A DNA stretch of 64,000 nucleotides, from positions 5,924,001 through 5,988,000 of the forward strand of contig JAJEKV010000073.1 in assembly GCA_021234155.1 (NCBI GenBank), in the 5' to 3' direction. This document shows, in pieces, positions 23,257 to 34,360 of the stretch; position 1 is the stretch's first letter; the number at the start of each line of letters is the position of its first letter. The position numbers and the translations under genes are program-made. The notes under the pieces were generated by a model. That model was not told the DNA's origin. It was given only the letters and a program-made list of their open reading frames with translations, and did no database searches. Source of the DNA: Isoetes taiwanensis (Eukaryota > Streptophyta > Lycopodiopsida > Isoetales > Isoetaceae).

Positions 23257-24886
23257 TGCTGCCATGCTATGGCAGCACGAAAGAGCAAGGCACATTTTAC
23301 ATACTTATGCTCACACTCTGATTTGAATTTAGAGACACAAGGAGAATTCATACTTGCACACTTTGAAGACTTGAAGAGCAAGGTAAGGACATTTGACTTA
23401 GGTCACACAAGCAAGGCATGAAGGAGAATCAAGAAAAGTTTGAAGATTTGAAGACCCCTTGAAGAGTTCTTGGTATGTGATGCTATCATTTGAGTTCTTG
23501 GCATGATTACACCCTTTGATTCCCATCCTACATCCTCCATACCCTTTTCCATGAAGAAATGCTCATGAGATCTCTAATGCCATGCCTACATTTCATCTCC
23601 CAAGTCAAATTTGGCCTTGAAGATTTTTTCTAGTCAAAACTTCCTCTTTTCATGTCATTCACATTCCCCACATTTGCCATGCCATTACCATATCATTCAA
23701 AGCACAAAAATTCCACTTGACTTGGTCATACATATGGTCAAAGATCAACTTCCTCTCCCTATAAGTAGAAAACGGAGAGAGAATGCAAAAATTCCTAAGG
23801 GAAATACCCAAAATCAAAATTTGCCTAGAAAATGCAAATTTCATGCATTTGTGCCTAAATTGACCTATGACAACACCCCAAAAGAGGCCAAGTCACCATA
23901 CATATCACCCACATTGCCATGTCACACCATGCACGTGACCACATTGAAATTCTATTTTTTTGCAAAAGTTCTTCAAATCACATGTTTGAATCCATGAGAG
24001 AGACACATCATTATGCCACATCATCACCAACACCTCCACATCATCATCCACATGTCATACACATCATGTCCACCTCATCAAAGTTTTGACTAGAAAAAAT
24101 ATTCTTAGCCAAGTCATTTGACACCTCACCACACTTGTTTGCCATGTCACCATTACATTGCCAACTCATCATGCTCTCTTGCCACATCACCCTCCATACA
24201 CACCATTTTAAGGCCAAATTTTGAAAGTGCTCATTTGCAAAAGAAGATTCCAGAATCTTCTAGAGCATAAAAAAGATTCCTTTTGAAAAAAATAAAATCA
24301 AAAAAATCGTTCATCTTGCCCTCCAAATTCAATTTCTTGGGAATCGCGCCTTGGCCTATGTTGCAACAAATTTGTCCTATCTACCCCCCCCCCCCAAAAA
24401 AAAAAAGCCTATTTTCCTTAGCCAATCACCCATTGCCACGTGGAACATCCGGGCGTGTGGGGCGGTGGAGGTACCGAGGCCCACGTGGATATTACACGTA
24501 AATCTTATAAATAATCGATTTATTATTTGTTATATACCTGGAGCTTCCCGATCAAATTTGGCCTGTGGGATATTGTGTTTGAATTGCCAAGAACCCTAAT
24601 ACTCTGTTAACGCCAAGATCCGGCTAATTGGCCCGTAATAACCACTCAATCATGACTCTAGGCGGCCGAATTGTTTTGTATCATACCAAGAATGTATCGC
24701 AGAAGCTAAAAGACAGAGAATTGATCCGAATTAGCCAAGAACCAGACGAAACAAGGGAACTTTAAAAGGGGCTTTTGTGCTCAGAGAAGATTCGAGGGCT
24801 TTGAGGTGAAAAAGAGATTGTTTACCTTGAAGAAGGACCGGCTTGCATATTTGGAGCTTGATTCTGCCTTCCACACTTGATATTCA
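23257..24886 (+). mobile_element. 3' LTR of gypsy element B
   Basis: This is the full-length partner of 13857-15296, with the same start and end. It contains the TATA-like CTTATAAATAATCG near 24507 and a C-run followed by an A-run at 24385-24407 not seen in the 5' LTR. The five bases flanking the element (CAAGG at 13852-13856, GCTTG at 24887-24891) do not match, so there is no target duplication. Confidence 0.9.
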
Positions 24887-24949
24887 GCTTGAATTACTGA
24901 CAAATTCATGCGAATTCTTTGACTGTATACCTATTCGATCATGTGCCCA

Positions 24950-25036
24950 GTCTAGATCTTAAACCCTAATTGTAAGTTAGATGTATATGATTATGTTTAG
25001 ATGTTCTTCTCATTATTATCATGTTATGTGGATACT
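24950..25036 (+). mobile_element. Fragment of a family-A LTR
   Basis: CAGTCTAGATCTTAAACCC and the following bases up to TTATGTGGATA match the A2 LTR at about 47148-47243, with a 15-base gap. It shows that the right flank of element B was family-A LTR DNA, while its left flank is LINE DNA. Confidence 0.7.
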
Positions 25037-25830
25037 AGAAAAAGTGCCCAGCATTGCTGGGCTTTCCAATGGGCATACATTCAAAACTTAGTTAGAATAT
25101 GGTTGAATGCTGGAAAATATAGACAGTTTGGCCAAAAATAGAATATTATCCCCAGAGTAGGTAACCAAAACTATGGTGTTACATAGTAGGCATGACCAGA
25201 TTTAAGATCACCCATCCTGTGCAAGCCAAGAAAGGTAGACGACTTTAGGAAAGAACCTAGAATTGCAAGATCAACAAAATGCTCTTTATCTTTTGTTATA
25301 AATTATGAGTTTTATGTTGACAAAAGAACTTAGCTACATACGATTTTTGCACAAACAAAATATCTAGGGTATATATGCCAAATCCCAAAGAATTGCCTTA
25401 TTTAGGGCTCAATATGTTCAGCTACTTTCCAGATATAAAATGCCCTTAAGTTTAGGGCAAAGGAGACTTTAAGAGCAAGACAAAATCAGGTCACCACATT
25501 GAAAAAATACAAATTCCAATAGGACAAAAAATGAAGCTGTTAGCAGAATCAAGGAAGCTAAAACATCGTATCATGTTGAAAATATTCAAGCATAATAGCT
25601 TAGCATCGTCAACTTTGAATTTTGCTTTTGAAACCTTTTCTGTAGAACCAAGATAAGGCAGTGCAATAAGCATTTTCTAATAACACCTCTGTGATTTATA
25701 ATCTGATATCTACAAAGGTTAGGATGATTCTAAAATGAAGTATTAACTTTTCAATACGCTTCAGACCATGCATCGGGCAATAGACATTCATTTCATTAAA
25801 TGGTGTCACATGTGTTTTGCTTATTTGTCT
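25037..25830. other. AT-rich spacer with no gene seen
   Basis: No coding feature, RNA gene or strong repeat is visible. Only short unrelated open frames occur on either strand. Confidence 0.4.
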
Positions 25831-25836
25831 GACCAT

Positions 25837-25950
25837 CGTATATGGCTACTCCAACAGAGATACTTATCTAACTATTGTGTATGGCTACTCCAACAGAGAT
25901 ACTTATCTAACTATTGTGTATGGCTGCTCCAACCGAGATACTGACATCAC
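25837..25950 (+). repeat. 39-bp tandem repeat, three copies
   Basis: A 39-base unit (TATGGCTACTCCAACAGAGA then 19 further bases) occurs three times with few differences. It stays open in one frame as the 13-residue unit YGYSNRDTYLTIV. This may be chance, as no gene surrounds it. Confidence 0.75.
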
Positions 25951-25997
25951 GTGCTCTAATCTGCGTAATATCATTATTAACAGATATAGAAATGGCA

Positions 25998-26316
25998 AAA
26001 TCCCCCTTCAAACCCCCTTTGGTTTGGGTGCATATTCACACGGGGGGTGACTCCGGGCAACGAGAGTTGTTGGATAGGCATATTCACCCCTAATTCCTTA
26101 ATCTACACCGTACATAAAGTTCCTCGTTTGTGGGGTATGGATGTATGAAATTTGCGATACTGTATAACAAGAGTTGCAAAATACTATAAGATTTCAGGCA
26201 TTATATTATATGGTGTTGATTTTGTACGTACAAAACATAATTATAAGGGCTCTCGCTGCCCGGAGTCACCCCGTGTGAATATGCACCCAAACCAAAGGGG
26301 GTTTGAAGGGGGATTT
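25998..26316. mobile_element. MITE-like element with 65-bp terminal inverted repeats
   Basis: The arm at 25998-26065 (from AAATCCCCCTTCAAACCCCC through GGGCAACGAGAG) is repeated in reverse complement at 26251-26316 with only a few mismatches. The 185-base centre is AT-rich and noncoding. No convincing target duplication was found, so the superfamily is not assigned. Confidence 0.75.
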
Positions 26317-26605
26317 AATATAAAGACGTGTAATGTAATGGTTTTTGTTATAGGTTAAAAATTTTTTTGCCCCTTCGGGGCTAAAAACAAACAATGTTAC
26401 TTCAAACTTGGATGAGTTGATGTTATATTTTGTAATTAATAATATGTCGGATGTAAAACATGTAGCAATATCCAATATGTAGCATTATAAAGAAAAAAAA
26501 CAAATAATAATATGAAGCCTAAGATACAATGTATAATAAGCAAGTACATCAAAAAATTAAAGTCATTTTGAGCCTTGTGCTTTAGGCATCATGATTTTTA
26601 CCCAG

Positions 26606-26783
26606 GCCATTCATCGGCCATTCAATCTGCCACTTTTTCATAGCAATAACATTATGGTATAATCTGTATATAAAACTATGATACAGAGCTAAGTTCCGTA
26701 ATAAAAGCCATTCATCGGCCATTCAATCTGGCACTTTTTATAGCAATAACATTATGGTGTAATCTGTATATAAAACTATGATA
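26606..26783 (+). repeat. Tandem duplication of about 76 bp
   Basis: The block starting CCATTCATCGGCCATTCAAT at 26606 recurs at 26708 with three small differences, spaced 102 bases. It is noncoding. Confidence 0.7.
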
Positions 26784-27199
26784 ACTGCACCATCACTTCT
26801 AATTATATCTTTAACATCGATCACCCTGATCACCCTTCTTGGAAAGGCTTGGTTGTTGGAGTGTCTAATCTTCTCAAACGCAAACATTTTGAAAATGAAC
26901 AAAGCGTGAGTAAGATTAAAAATGAAACTCACATAAGCTCAATCAAAATACCTTTGAAACCGTAAAGTCACCTTTGGGATGATGGTAGACATCCGGGAGT
27001 ATTTGAATGGATACAACTTCGACAATAGTGAAAGTTAAAAGTTAAGCGGTGTCTTAAAAACAAACAAAAGCACCTAAATGAGTATTGTACCGAGTTGCCT
27101 TCTATTATCTCATTTCGGGCTACATGTTCTTGCCCGGTTGTAACAGATCAACACAAGTTTCTCCAGTTTTACAATTCAAGGCTGCAGTGGCCCGATTTT

Positions 27200-28015
27200 T
27201 CCAAGCTTTATATTCCGGCCAACACCTGCGAGAAGCCAATCCCTCTTGCTAGTGCAAAACCTGCTTGAAATTATTCGTTCCTTGAATTATCTTATCGGAC
27301 ATGAAATGCACGTGAAATACCTTTCTTTCGGATAGTAATGCACTTTTCCATGCATATTACGGCGTGCAAAGCAGGTTGGCAAACAATTAAGCTTTGACTT
27401 CTCAATTACCTCCTCGCGATGCTCTCAGATAATGCGTCTTTGCTTCTCTTAGTATATTTTCTGCGGTATGGAAATTATTCCTTGCTTAAACTAAATCATA
27501 AAATGCTCTTGAGCTACGATAATGCACTTCCCCATGCATATTACGGCAGCGGTTGGTAAGCAATTAAGTGTTGATTTCTCGGTCATCTCCTCTTGACACT
27601 CGATGTGCGTGTTTGACAATTAATTTCGGACTTCTCCATTACATCCTCCGATGCCCCGGCGCTTTGTGCTTCTTCCTTTGGTATGTTGACTTGCAGGTGT
27701 GATGATCTTTTGCATTATTCCCTTCTTTAAACAACAAATGATTATAAAATGACTTGAACTACCTTACTTTCCAAATTTGTGTTTCCCCATGTACATTAAA
27801 GGAATCGGATGGGCAAACCATTGAGTTTTGATTTCTCAAAAACTTCCCCTTGGTACTCGATTTCTCTGGGTTCTTCCTTTGGATCTTGACCTCTGCGGGG
27901 AGCAAAGGTGCGGGGAATTATTTCTTTCTCTATACTAACAAAACATTGAACATGCACTTGAGCTACCTTTCTTTCGGATAAAAATGCACTTCCCCATGCA
28001 TATTTTGGCGCCCGA
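27200..28015 (+). repeat. Degenerate tandem repeat, four copies of about 185-255 bp
   Basis: Each unit has, in order, a TAAAATG..CTTGAGCTACC-like stretch, then AATGCACTTCCCCATGCAT(A/T)TT, then GG(T/G)..GCAA.CAATTAAG...TTGATTTCTC. Anchor positions are about 27337, 27521, 27776 and 27984. Neither the divergent spacing nor the base substitutions preserve any frame. It could be an old satellite or an internal array of a mobile element. Confidence 0.55.
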
Positions 28016-28047
28016 ATTGGAGCCAATCACGATTTCAAATCCGGCAA

Positions 28048-28323
28048 ATGCAAAACCTTGCGAAAGCCAATCACTGTGGCAAATCCGGCGATGCAAAAAT
28101 CCTCGAAGCCAATCCCTCTTGCAAATCTGGAGTAACGTGGATCTTCGTCTTGGATTTCCGCGAAGGCGGCTTGAAGAAAATGCAAGGAATCCAAAGCTTT
28201 TGTCCCAAGAAGTACGCCATTGTTCAAAACTTAATTAATACGAGCGAGGAATGGCTTCAAGGGCGCTCCATGGTTCTGAAGAAGTGGCGACTACTTCAAG
28301 ATTGCAAGCATATCGACCTGTAA
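28048..28323 (+). other. Unrecognised 91-codon open frame
   Basis: The frame runs from MQNLAKANHC to DCKHIDL and begins in short AAATCCGGC/AAGCCAATC repeats at 28030-28125. The second half (CPKKYAIVQNLINTSEEWLQ) has ordinary protein-like composition. I recognise no domain. It could be a terminal exon or a fragment captured in a repeat. Confidence 0.25.
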
Positions 28324-29709
28324 AGCCCGAAGCCCGCCAGACCAATCTCTACTGTTGCTTTCCAAAAATGCTCCCGAGCTCCTTTTCCAAACTTACCAAG
28401 CTAAAAAAACCCTAAAAAAACCCTAAAAATAATGCACACCCCCACAAAAAGCCTCCACCACAGAATTTGCCCCTTTTTCTAAAATCAACGGCTAAGAAAA
28501 GGGTGCACTCTAGAAATACTATTTAGTACACCTGGATGAATACGGCCACCAAATCATATGAAAACCTTAGAGAAAACAGTACAAAAACAGAAAAAAAACC
28601 CCCTGTTATAATGCTACATATTCTAGTCTAATCTGTCAAAGACTGCAACTACAGTGATGAGACTGCAACTACATGTTATATATATTTGCAATAAAAACAT
28701 CCTTTTAATTGAAATGTTTCTTGTGGCAATGCAAAGAAATATTGGGCATTAAGGCTGCAAGTTAAAAGTCTTGTAGCACATAAGCTCTTTCATATCCAAT
28801 AATACAAATTTGCAGAGGTACCTTATCATCATGAAGTGTACATATAAAGAAGTTTATGTGTGCTCTGTTCTGGAACTATTTCTAGCTGAACTGGATAGCA
28901 TCTGCAAGGTCATTACAAGATGATTTTATAATGCCTCTTTGCAAAGCAGAGTTACTAATGTATTGCTTGCTCATCATATCAATGATGTTCTACGAAAACA
29001 ATCCATTCCTAATACCACTCATAAAGAAAATCTTAAGTCTAGCAGAAACGAAAAGGTATCAGAAACCTTGATATTCCTTTATGGATTTACAAATACATGT
29101 TGGACCGTACTTCCTAGAGTTAAAATGATAAATGAATAGGAGCTTCCTTGTATCTTCTCTATGGAAACAAGATTCCAGATATTGAAACTCTGTTTTCAGA
29201 AATGCAAAGAACTTTACCTAATCTGGTCCAGTTAGCCCCCACCAATGATGCTTCCATCTGAACCTATATTAGCAAGATTTGATGAAAATACTTTGTGAAT
29301 AAAATAGAAAATAATTAAAAGAACCATTGGTGCATCATTCATCTATGCCTCATGTGTAGACAAAAGCTTATCAGTTGACCTTGAAGTAGCAGAGCATATT
29401 AATAGCAAAGACAGAACATAGAATTCATAGATCTACTATAAAGATCAAAGTCTTCTTCAGATTACAAAGCCACCAGGAATCATGTGGGCAGCCACATAAA
29501 CAGATATTGCGGCACTTTTACAGCTCTTAGAATATATCACCATGGCATGACACCACGACGATTTCCCTCCCATAGAATGGCAAACCAATCATCCTTACCA
29601 TACGTTTCCATAGCCACCATAGCACCCGTAGCTACCATTGCCGCTACCGGACCACTGCAAATAATTATTTTCAATCAAACATTTCAGTAAAAGTTGCAAT
29701 ACACATAGC
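28324..29709. other. Intergenic or intronic DNA with no gene identified
   Basis: There is no clear gene. On the minus strand a possible small exon lies at about 29231-29273, flanked by AG and GTAAAG. A glycine-rich frame ending in GGYGNVW (29595-29655) begins right after an AG acceptor-like site. Either could belong to the gene whose exons lie at 29710-30030, but the joins are not supported. Confidence 0.3.
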
Positions 29710-30030
29710 CTAGATCCAGCAATCTGCGTCAGAAGGTATAGTGCAACAAAGTGTGGATTTTTCCTCTTCGATAATTTCAACATCTGAGAAGCCAAATAAG
29801 AAATAGATATTATTGACTTCTGATGCAGTTATCTATTGCCATTGAATAACCAACGAATAGTGAATACTTCGTAGTGATGAGAGATCAAAACTTTATGCAG
29901 ATGGCAAATGGCAACAAACTTACCTGGTTTTATAAGAAGCATAGGTGCTCTAGTGGATTTTTTGAATGGCTGCTTCTTCTTCTCATCTTGTCGAATGAAG
30001 TGCACAACAATGCAAAGGCCGTTTAAAAAT
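29710..30030 (-). CDS. Two 3' exons of an unrecognised host gene
   Basis: Exon a (29924-30030) reads FLNGLCIVVHFIRQDEKKKQ followed by PFKKSTRAPMLLIKP, with a TAG acceptor before it and a strong donor CAG/GTAAGT after it. Exon b (29710-29783), after a TCAG acceptor, continues in phase as DVEIIEEEKSTLCCTIPSDADCWI, written here as the join reads, ending in TAG. The Lys-rich and acidic composition and matching phases argue for a real C-terminus. I do not recognise the family. Upstream exons should lie to the right of 30030, but none is obvious as far as 31000. Confidence 0.5.
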
Positions 30031-31090
30031 CTAGCTGAATGAAGCTAAAAGATGGCAGAAGATCAGCTTCCTGATATCTTTGTACAAAGCCCAAACTCTA
30101 AGTCAAGCATCCAATATTCAAGCTATCCAAGAGACTGAGGGTCCCGATTTTTCTACAATACTTAAGACAAGCAAGACTGGCGGATTTGAAAGCGACGGAT
30201 GAATCTAAAGAGTTTTACATGCTATGTGGCAATTATCTGGGGTAGTATTTGGATCTCATAGATAGAAGAAACAGATGAATGTGTCTAGAAATGAGAAAAA
30301 AGTACTGTGACTTGCATGCTACGCATTGGTGGGCTCTTGCATATCATGGTCGTTTGTGTCTCACTCACATAGACCTACTCATTCAGATGCTGAATGGAAA
30401 GATCAGGGAAGAACAAAGAAAAAGGCAGATATTTCTGGAACAAAAGAAGAACGTGGTTTACAAATAGAACATCAGCAGACTTTTTGAAGGACGGCCGACC
30501 CAGCAGCAATCATACCTCTGATCGGCATCAAACAAGCCGGCAATCATGTTCGGCCATCTGCCAGCATCTTCAGTGCATCAATCAGTCTTTCTGCTTCAAA
30601 GGATTCTGTGAAAGATATTTGCCCTTACAGATTCAAATCCATCTAAAAGGATGTGGTTAAAGTTCCTTAAGTTCCCAAAAGCTTATTTCCTGAATCTTAT
30701 CCCTAAAATCTGTTTCTAAAATTCTGTGTCTAAGAGCTTGCATGGATTCTACGTGGAGTTAAAATTATTATTCTGCCAAGCCTGCTTCAAAGAAAGACAA
30801 ACACAGAGCTCCCAAGAAGCGTGATTACGCAGCCCTAAACAATAAAAAAAGAAGGCCCATGCCATGCCATGTACAAATCCCATATATCTTAAAAAAGGCA
30901 TTTTCTTGAAACGAAGAGACAAAAGGGAACTTGGGGCGGCTTATGGAATGAGCAAGAATGCTCATCGGAATGCTAGCATGATCAGGACCGAGAATATGGA
31001 GTGAAAAATGAATCGACACACCTGGAAACACAACCGCTTTGGGAAAATCACATCCCGACTATCCATTTGATCTAACGGCCAAAAATAGAA
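30031..31090. other. No gene identified
   Basis: This stretch may contain introns or upstream sequence of the minus-strand gene at 29710-30030. Frames here are short and unremarkable. Confidence 0.35.
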
Positions 31091-31149
31091 GTTGATGACA
31101 AACACTCAAAACTCCTTTATAGCATATCTGATCTATATATCTTCTTATG

Positions 31150-31440
31150 TTTCGCGCTTATCCGACCGTCCGTTCGAGATCCGACGGCTCACGTGGGTTT
31201 GGGACGTATCCTATGGCCCAGATGGCCTGGGAGTTTACATATTATGTGTACCGCGGTCCTACGTCCAGATTGATCTGATCCTGACCGTCGGTCCAAGATC
31301 CGACGACTCACGTGACTTGGGGACACATCCTACGGTCCACGTGGCTTTGGGAATTATATGTAATAGATCCTACGGCTCATATTGCTTTTATATGGTGAGA
31401 TCTTGATCGTTGATCAAGTTTAAGATCCTAAGGCTCATAT
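31150..31440. repeat. Degenerate repeats with three G-box cores
   Basis: Units of the form GATCCGACGGCTCACGTGGG...GGGACGTATCCTA.GG recur about every 100-120 bases and decay to the right. CACGTG occurs at 31190-31195, 31309-31314 and 31338-31343. G-boxes are binding sites for plant bZIP and bHLH factors. Here they may be a by-product of the repeat. Confidence 0.45.
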
Positions 31441-31488
31441 TGAATGCTCGTTCCTTAAGGAAAGGCTTTTAAAATTTTTTATGTTATT

Positions 31489-31551
31489 GGGGGGATTCGA
31501 ACCCTGGTCCTCAACCTCCCAAACCCCCACTCTAACCACAAGACCAAGCAT
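31489..31551 (-). repeat. tRNA-like (SINE-head) sequence
   Basis: Reading the minus strand, GGTCTTGTGGTTAGAGTGG resembles an A box and GGGTTCGAATCCCCCC is a good B box, about 30 bases apart. The ends do not pair into an acceptor stem, so it is not an intact tRNA. A SINE head or a tRNA relic is the likely reading. Confidence 0.5.
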
Positions 31552-31654
31552 TAATTTTATGAAAAATTTATGTTTCAAATATACTTAAGGGTAATGTTCT
31601 AATTAAGATAAAATAGACTATAATATTCTAGGATGTTTTGAAACTTTCAAAATG

Positions 31655-31692
31655 TTCCAGAAAGTTCTAAAATGTTCTAGAAATTTCTAGAA
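31655..31692. promoter_or_regulatory. Perfect multi-unit heat-shock-element motif
   Basis: TTCTAGAAATTTCTAGAA (31675-31692) fits TTCnnGAAnnTTCnnGAA exactly, and TTCCAGAA lies just upstream (31655-31662). This is the binding pattern of trimeric heat-shock factors. No gene starts nearby, and the surroundings are full of related TTCTAAAATG words, so it may arise from a simple-sequence-like repeat. Confidence 0.4.
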
Positions 31693-31861
31693 TGTAAGGG
31701 AATCCAGAAGAATTAAAGGGAATATAAGGAAATCTCATAAGTTGTAAGAGAATCTAGGAAAATATACAAGTCTAACGGAATCTCTTAAAATCTAATTGAA
31801 TCTAAGGGAATCTTCATAATATCTAAGGGAATGTAAGAAAATCTTGATGAAATCTTAGAGT

Positions 31862-32248
31862 TTTTTTAAAATTTTGCAAAACGCGACAATAGAATGTTCT
31901 AAAATGTTTCATAATAAAGGTGTACAATATAAATCTTGAAAAAAAAATATTCTAGATGCTCAGGGCAAGCGCTTTAGTCTAAAAATAGAAAATGCTTTAA
32001 AAATGTTGCACAGATCCAAAATAGATTATTTTAGAAGGTTTTAAATGCTCATGGGTTTTTAAGATTTTGCAAAGAGCGACGATAGAATGTTCTAAAATGT
32101 TTATAATAAAGGTGTACAATATAAATCTTGAAAAAAAAATATTCTAGATGCTCAAGGTAAGCGCCTTAGTCTAAAAATAGAAAATGTTTTAAAAATGTTG
32201 CACAGATCCAAAATAGATCATTTTAGAAGGTTTTAAATGCTCATGGGT
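31862..32248 (+). repeat. Tandem duplication of about 193 bp
   Basis: The block with GCGACAATAGAATGTTCTAA through GGTTTTAAATGCTCATGGGT is repeated next to itself (second copy from about 32055) with about 5-8 percent change. It is noncoding and AT-rich. Short GAATCTAAGGGAATC-type words surround both copies. Confidence 0.7.
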
Positions 32249-32424
32249 AAGCACCTCAATCAAAATAGAAAATTCTAAGAGAATCTAGGAGAATCTAAGA
32301 GAATCTCAGTAGAATCGTTGGTTATCTAGAGCACTATAGGGCCTTACATCGTAAGAACATGCTAAAACTGGAACAATGCGCCGTAGGACGTATTAATTTT
32401 CTTGTATATATATATATGTAGATG

Positions 32425-33357
32425 TAGATGTGATGTTGGTTGATCATGTTTGCTCCTCTTGTATTGGGAAGGGGGGTAGAGACCTAGTAGCCATTACTTA
32501 GTGATGCTCCTAGTTTAGACCCCCCTGTGCACAGGAACCCACCGGGCTACGGGGGCTATGATATGACTCAGCACTACATAACGGGGCTAGAGGTGAGACG
32601 GAGGGAGGGTCCCTGCTGAGCGGGCTACTGGAGACCCCATAGTGGGCTAGGCTTATGGCCGGTCACTTCGAGTGGGCCGGGCATGGGTCTGACACCTCCT
32701 GCCCTGCCTCTCAAAAGCTGCAGGTGACAGCCTGGCTCTTGTTTTGGGGGGTTAAGTCGGGGACGAATCTTGTGTCGCCACGATTCTCTAGCCGCCCGTG
32801 GAACCTCTAGACCCCGGGAAGGGGAGATGCAACCCTTCCTGCCTCAACGGACCAGGGAGATGCAACCCGGAGTAGTCTCGAAGGGTGATGCCATGAGATT
32901 GCGTATTCGGAAGGCTAGAGTCATGCCAGAGCCCGATCTAGCCCATCTGCAAAGTATGCACAGGAGGGGCGGATGGAGTGGTCAACCCTAGCCATTGTCT
33001 ATAGCCAGCCCCGCCATTGTTATGATTCGGTCTACTCTATCTTGAGGCCTAGCCGTCAGTCTACCTCCCCATGAGTCTGAGCCTTGGGTAGGAGCTCTCA
33101 TGTTTTACGACATATGTTTATCTCTGTTGTAGCTATGGATATGTGGATGTGCTATCCTTCGAGGTAGTATGATGTATTGTTATTGCTAGTTCTGACGTTG
33201 TTAATGCTTCCGCTGTGATAGGAGCCCATAGGGGAAGGGCGGGCAAGACACCTTCGTGTCCCCTTCCCGCACTAGGGATACCCTGGAGTGCAGGATAGAC
33301 GGAGGGCCCATGCGGTCGAAGGACCGGATGGGGGATTTCCTACGGAGTGTACGGCAC
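32425..33357 (+). mobile_element. 5' LTR remnant of gypsy family-A element A2
   Basis: From GATGTTGGTTGATCATGTTT onward this matches the A2 3' LTR (47243-48180) almost completely up to the GGATTTCCTACGGAGTGTA block, then diverges before the CGTCACA end. The left part of the LTR (TGTGACG and about 670 bases) is missing. It points the same way as the 46568-48214 LTR, so together they may frame one very scrambled element. Confidence 0.75.
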
Positions 33358-34360
33358 CAAACGAACAGTCTGCGAGATATTGATAGAGGCAAGAACTCTC
33401 GAAGAGGCCACCATCAAGGAAGCTAAGTTATTGGGAGGACCAAACAAGTAGCTAGGGAGGTTGGAAGCTCCAACTTGCATCGGAACGTTTGAAGCACTCA
33501 CGGCGGGCGGCGACGAACAAAATCTTGAGGCCCTACGGCCTAGGCCAGACGATGAACTTAGTTATTCAAGCCCTTCAAACGAATCGTTTCACTCTTGGAG
33601 GAACAACGGCTTATCACTTTAGGTGAATGATCGCAAGGCTCGGGGGAAAGTGAGATCGCGGCGTCTGCTTCTGGAGGTGAGGAGCAAGTAGCAAGAGCAG
33701 GTGAATGATTGCAAGGCTTGGGGGAAAGTGAGATCGTGGCGTCTGCTTTTGGAGGTGAGGAGCAAGTAGCAAGAGCAACCTCGACAGTAGGAGCAACCCC
33801 AACACCAAGAAGAGTAGGTGAGCAGCAAGCAGTAGGACAACCCCAACACCAGGAAGAGTAGGTGAGCAGCAAGCAATAGGAGCAACTCCAACACCAGGAA
33901 GAGTAGGTGAGCAGCAAGCAGTAGGAGCAACCTCGACAATACGAGCAACCCCAGCAGCAGGAACAACAGCAAGGGGAGCGAGCAATAATGCGGAAGAAAA
34001 GGAAGGAAGAGACGTAGGCAAGGGAGAAGCGAACAAAGAGGCGTGAAGCTAGGCGTAGGGGGAGCGTGGTTATCAGAGAACCATAGCCGGACGAACTGGA
34101 GGAGGATGAGCCCGAGGAAGAAAGACCACACCAACAAGAGGAGGGAGCAAGAGGCTAAAGAAGAAGAGGAGGAGGAGGCCGAAGAACAGATAGAGTCTAC
34201 GCTCGGCAACCATATCCAATGCAGTCCAAGGAGGGCAAGATCAGCGAGAAGCTATTTAAAGCTGAAGCAAGATATTGAGTACGAGAAGAAGGCAACATGC
34301 AAGATTTATCTCCGCCAATGGATCTGAAAAAAAGGTAGTCGACCAGGGTCAAAAAGCAAG
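33358..34360 (+). repeat. A2 internal region with 78-bp and 45-bp tandem repeats
   Basis: A 78-base unit (GGTGAATGAT.GCAAGGCT...) is present twice at 33622-33777. A roughly 45-base unit with CCCCAACACCAGGAAGAGTA and GTGAGCAGCAAGCA follows three times at about 33785-33935. The long Leu/Ser-rich frames on the opposite strand come from these repeats and are not genes. A Glu/Arg-rich stretch at 34080-34200 may be a gag relic. Confidence 0.6.

Noticed and set aside
23659-23997. Open frames inside the B LTRs (also at 14089-14415)
   Set aside because: The frames are shared by both LTRs only because the LTRs are copies. LTRs of this type are noncoding, and the composition reflects CCACATCA-type simple words.
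31489-31551. A functional tRNA gene on the minus strand
   Set aside because: A-box and B-box matches are good, but 5' and 3' ends do not form an acceptor stem and no anticodon arm can be laid out. Treated as a SINE-like relic.
33558-34209. Long Leu/Ser/Cys-rich open frames on the minus strand
   Set aside because: They are read from 78-bp and 45-bp tandem repeats and low-complexity purine-rich DNA. Composition is periodic, and no domain or splice context is present.
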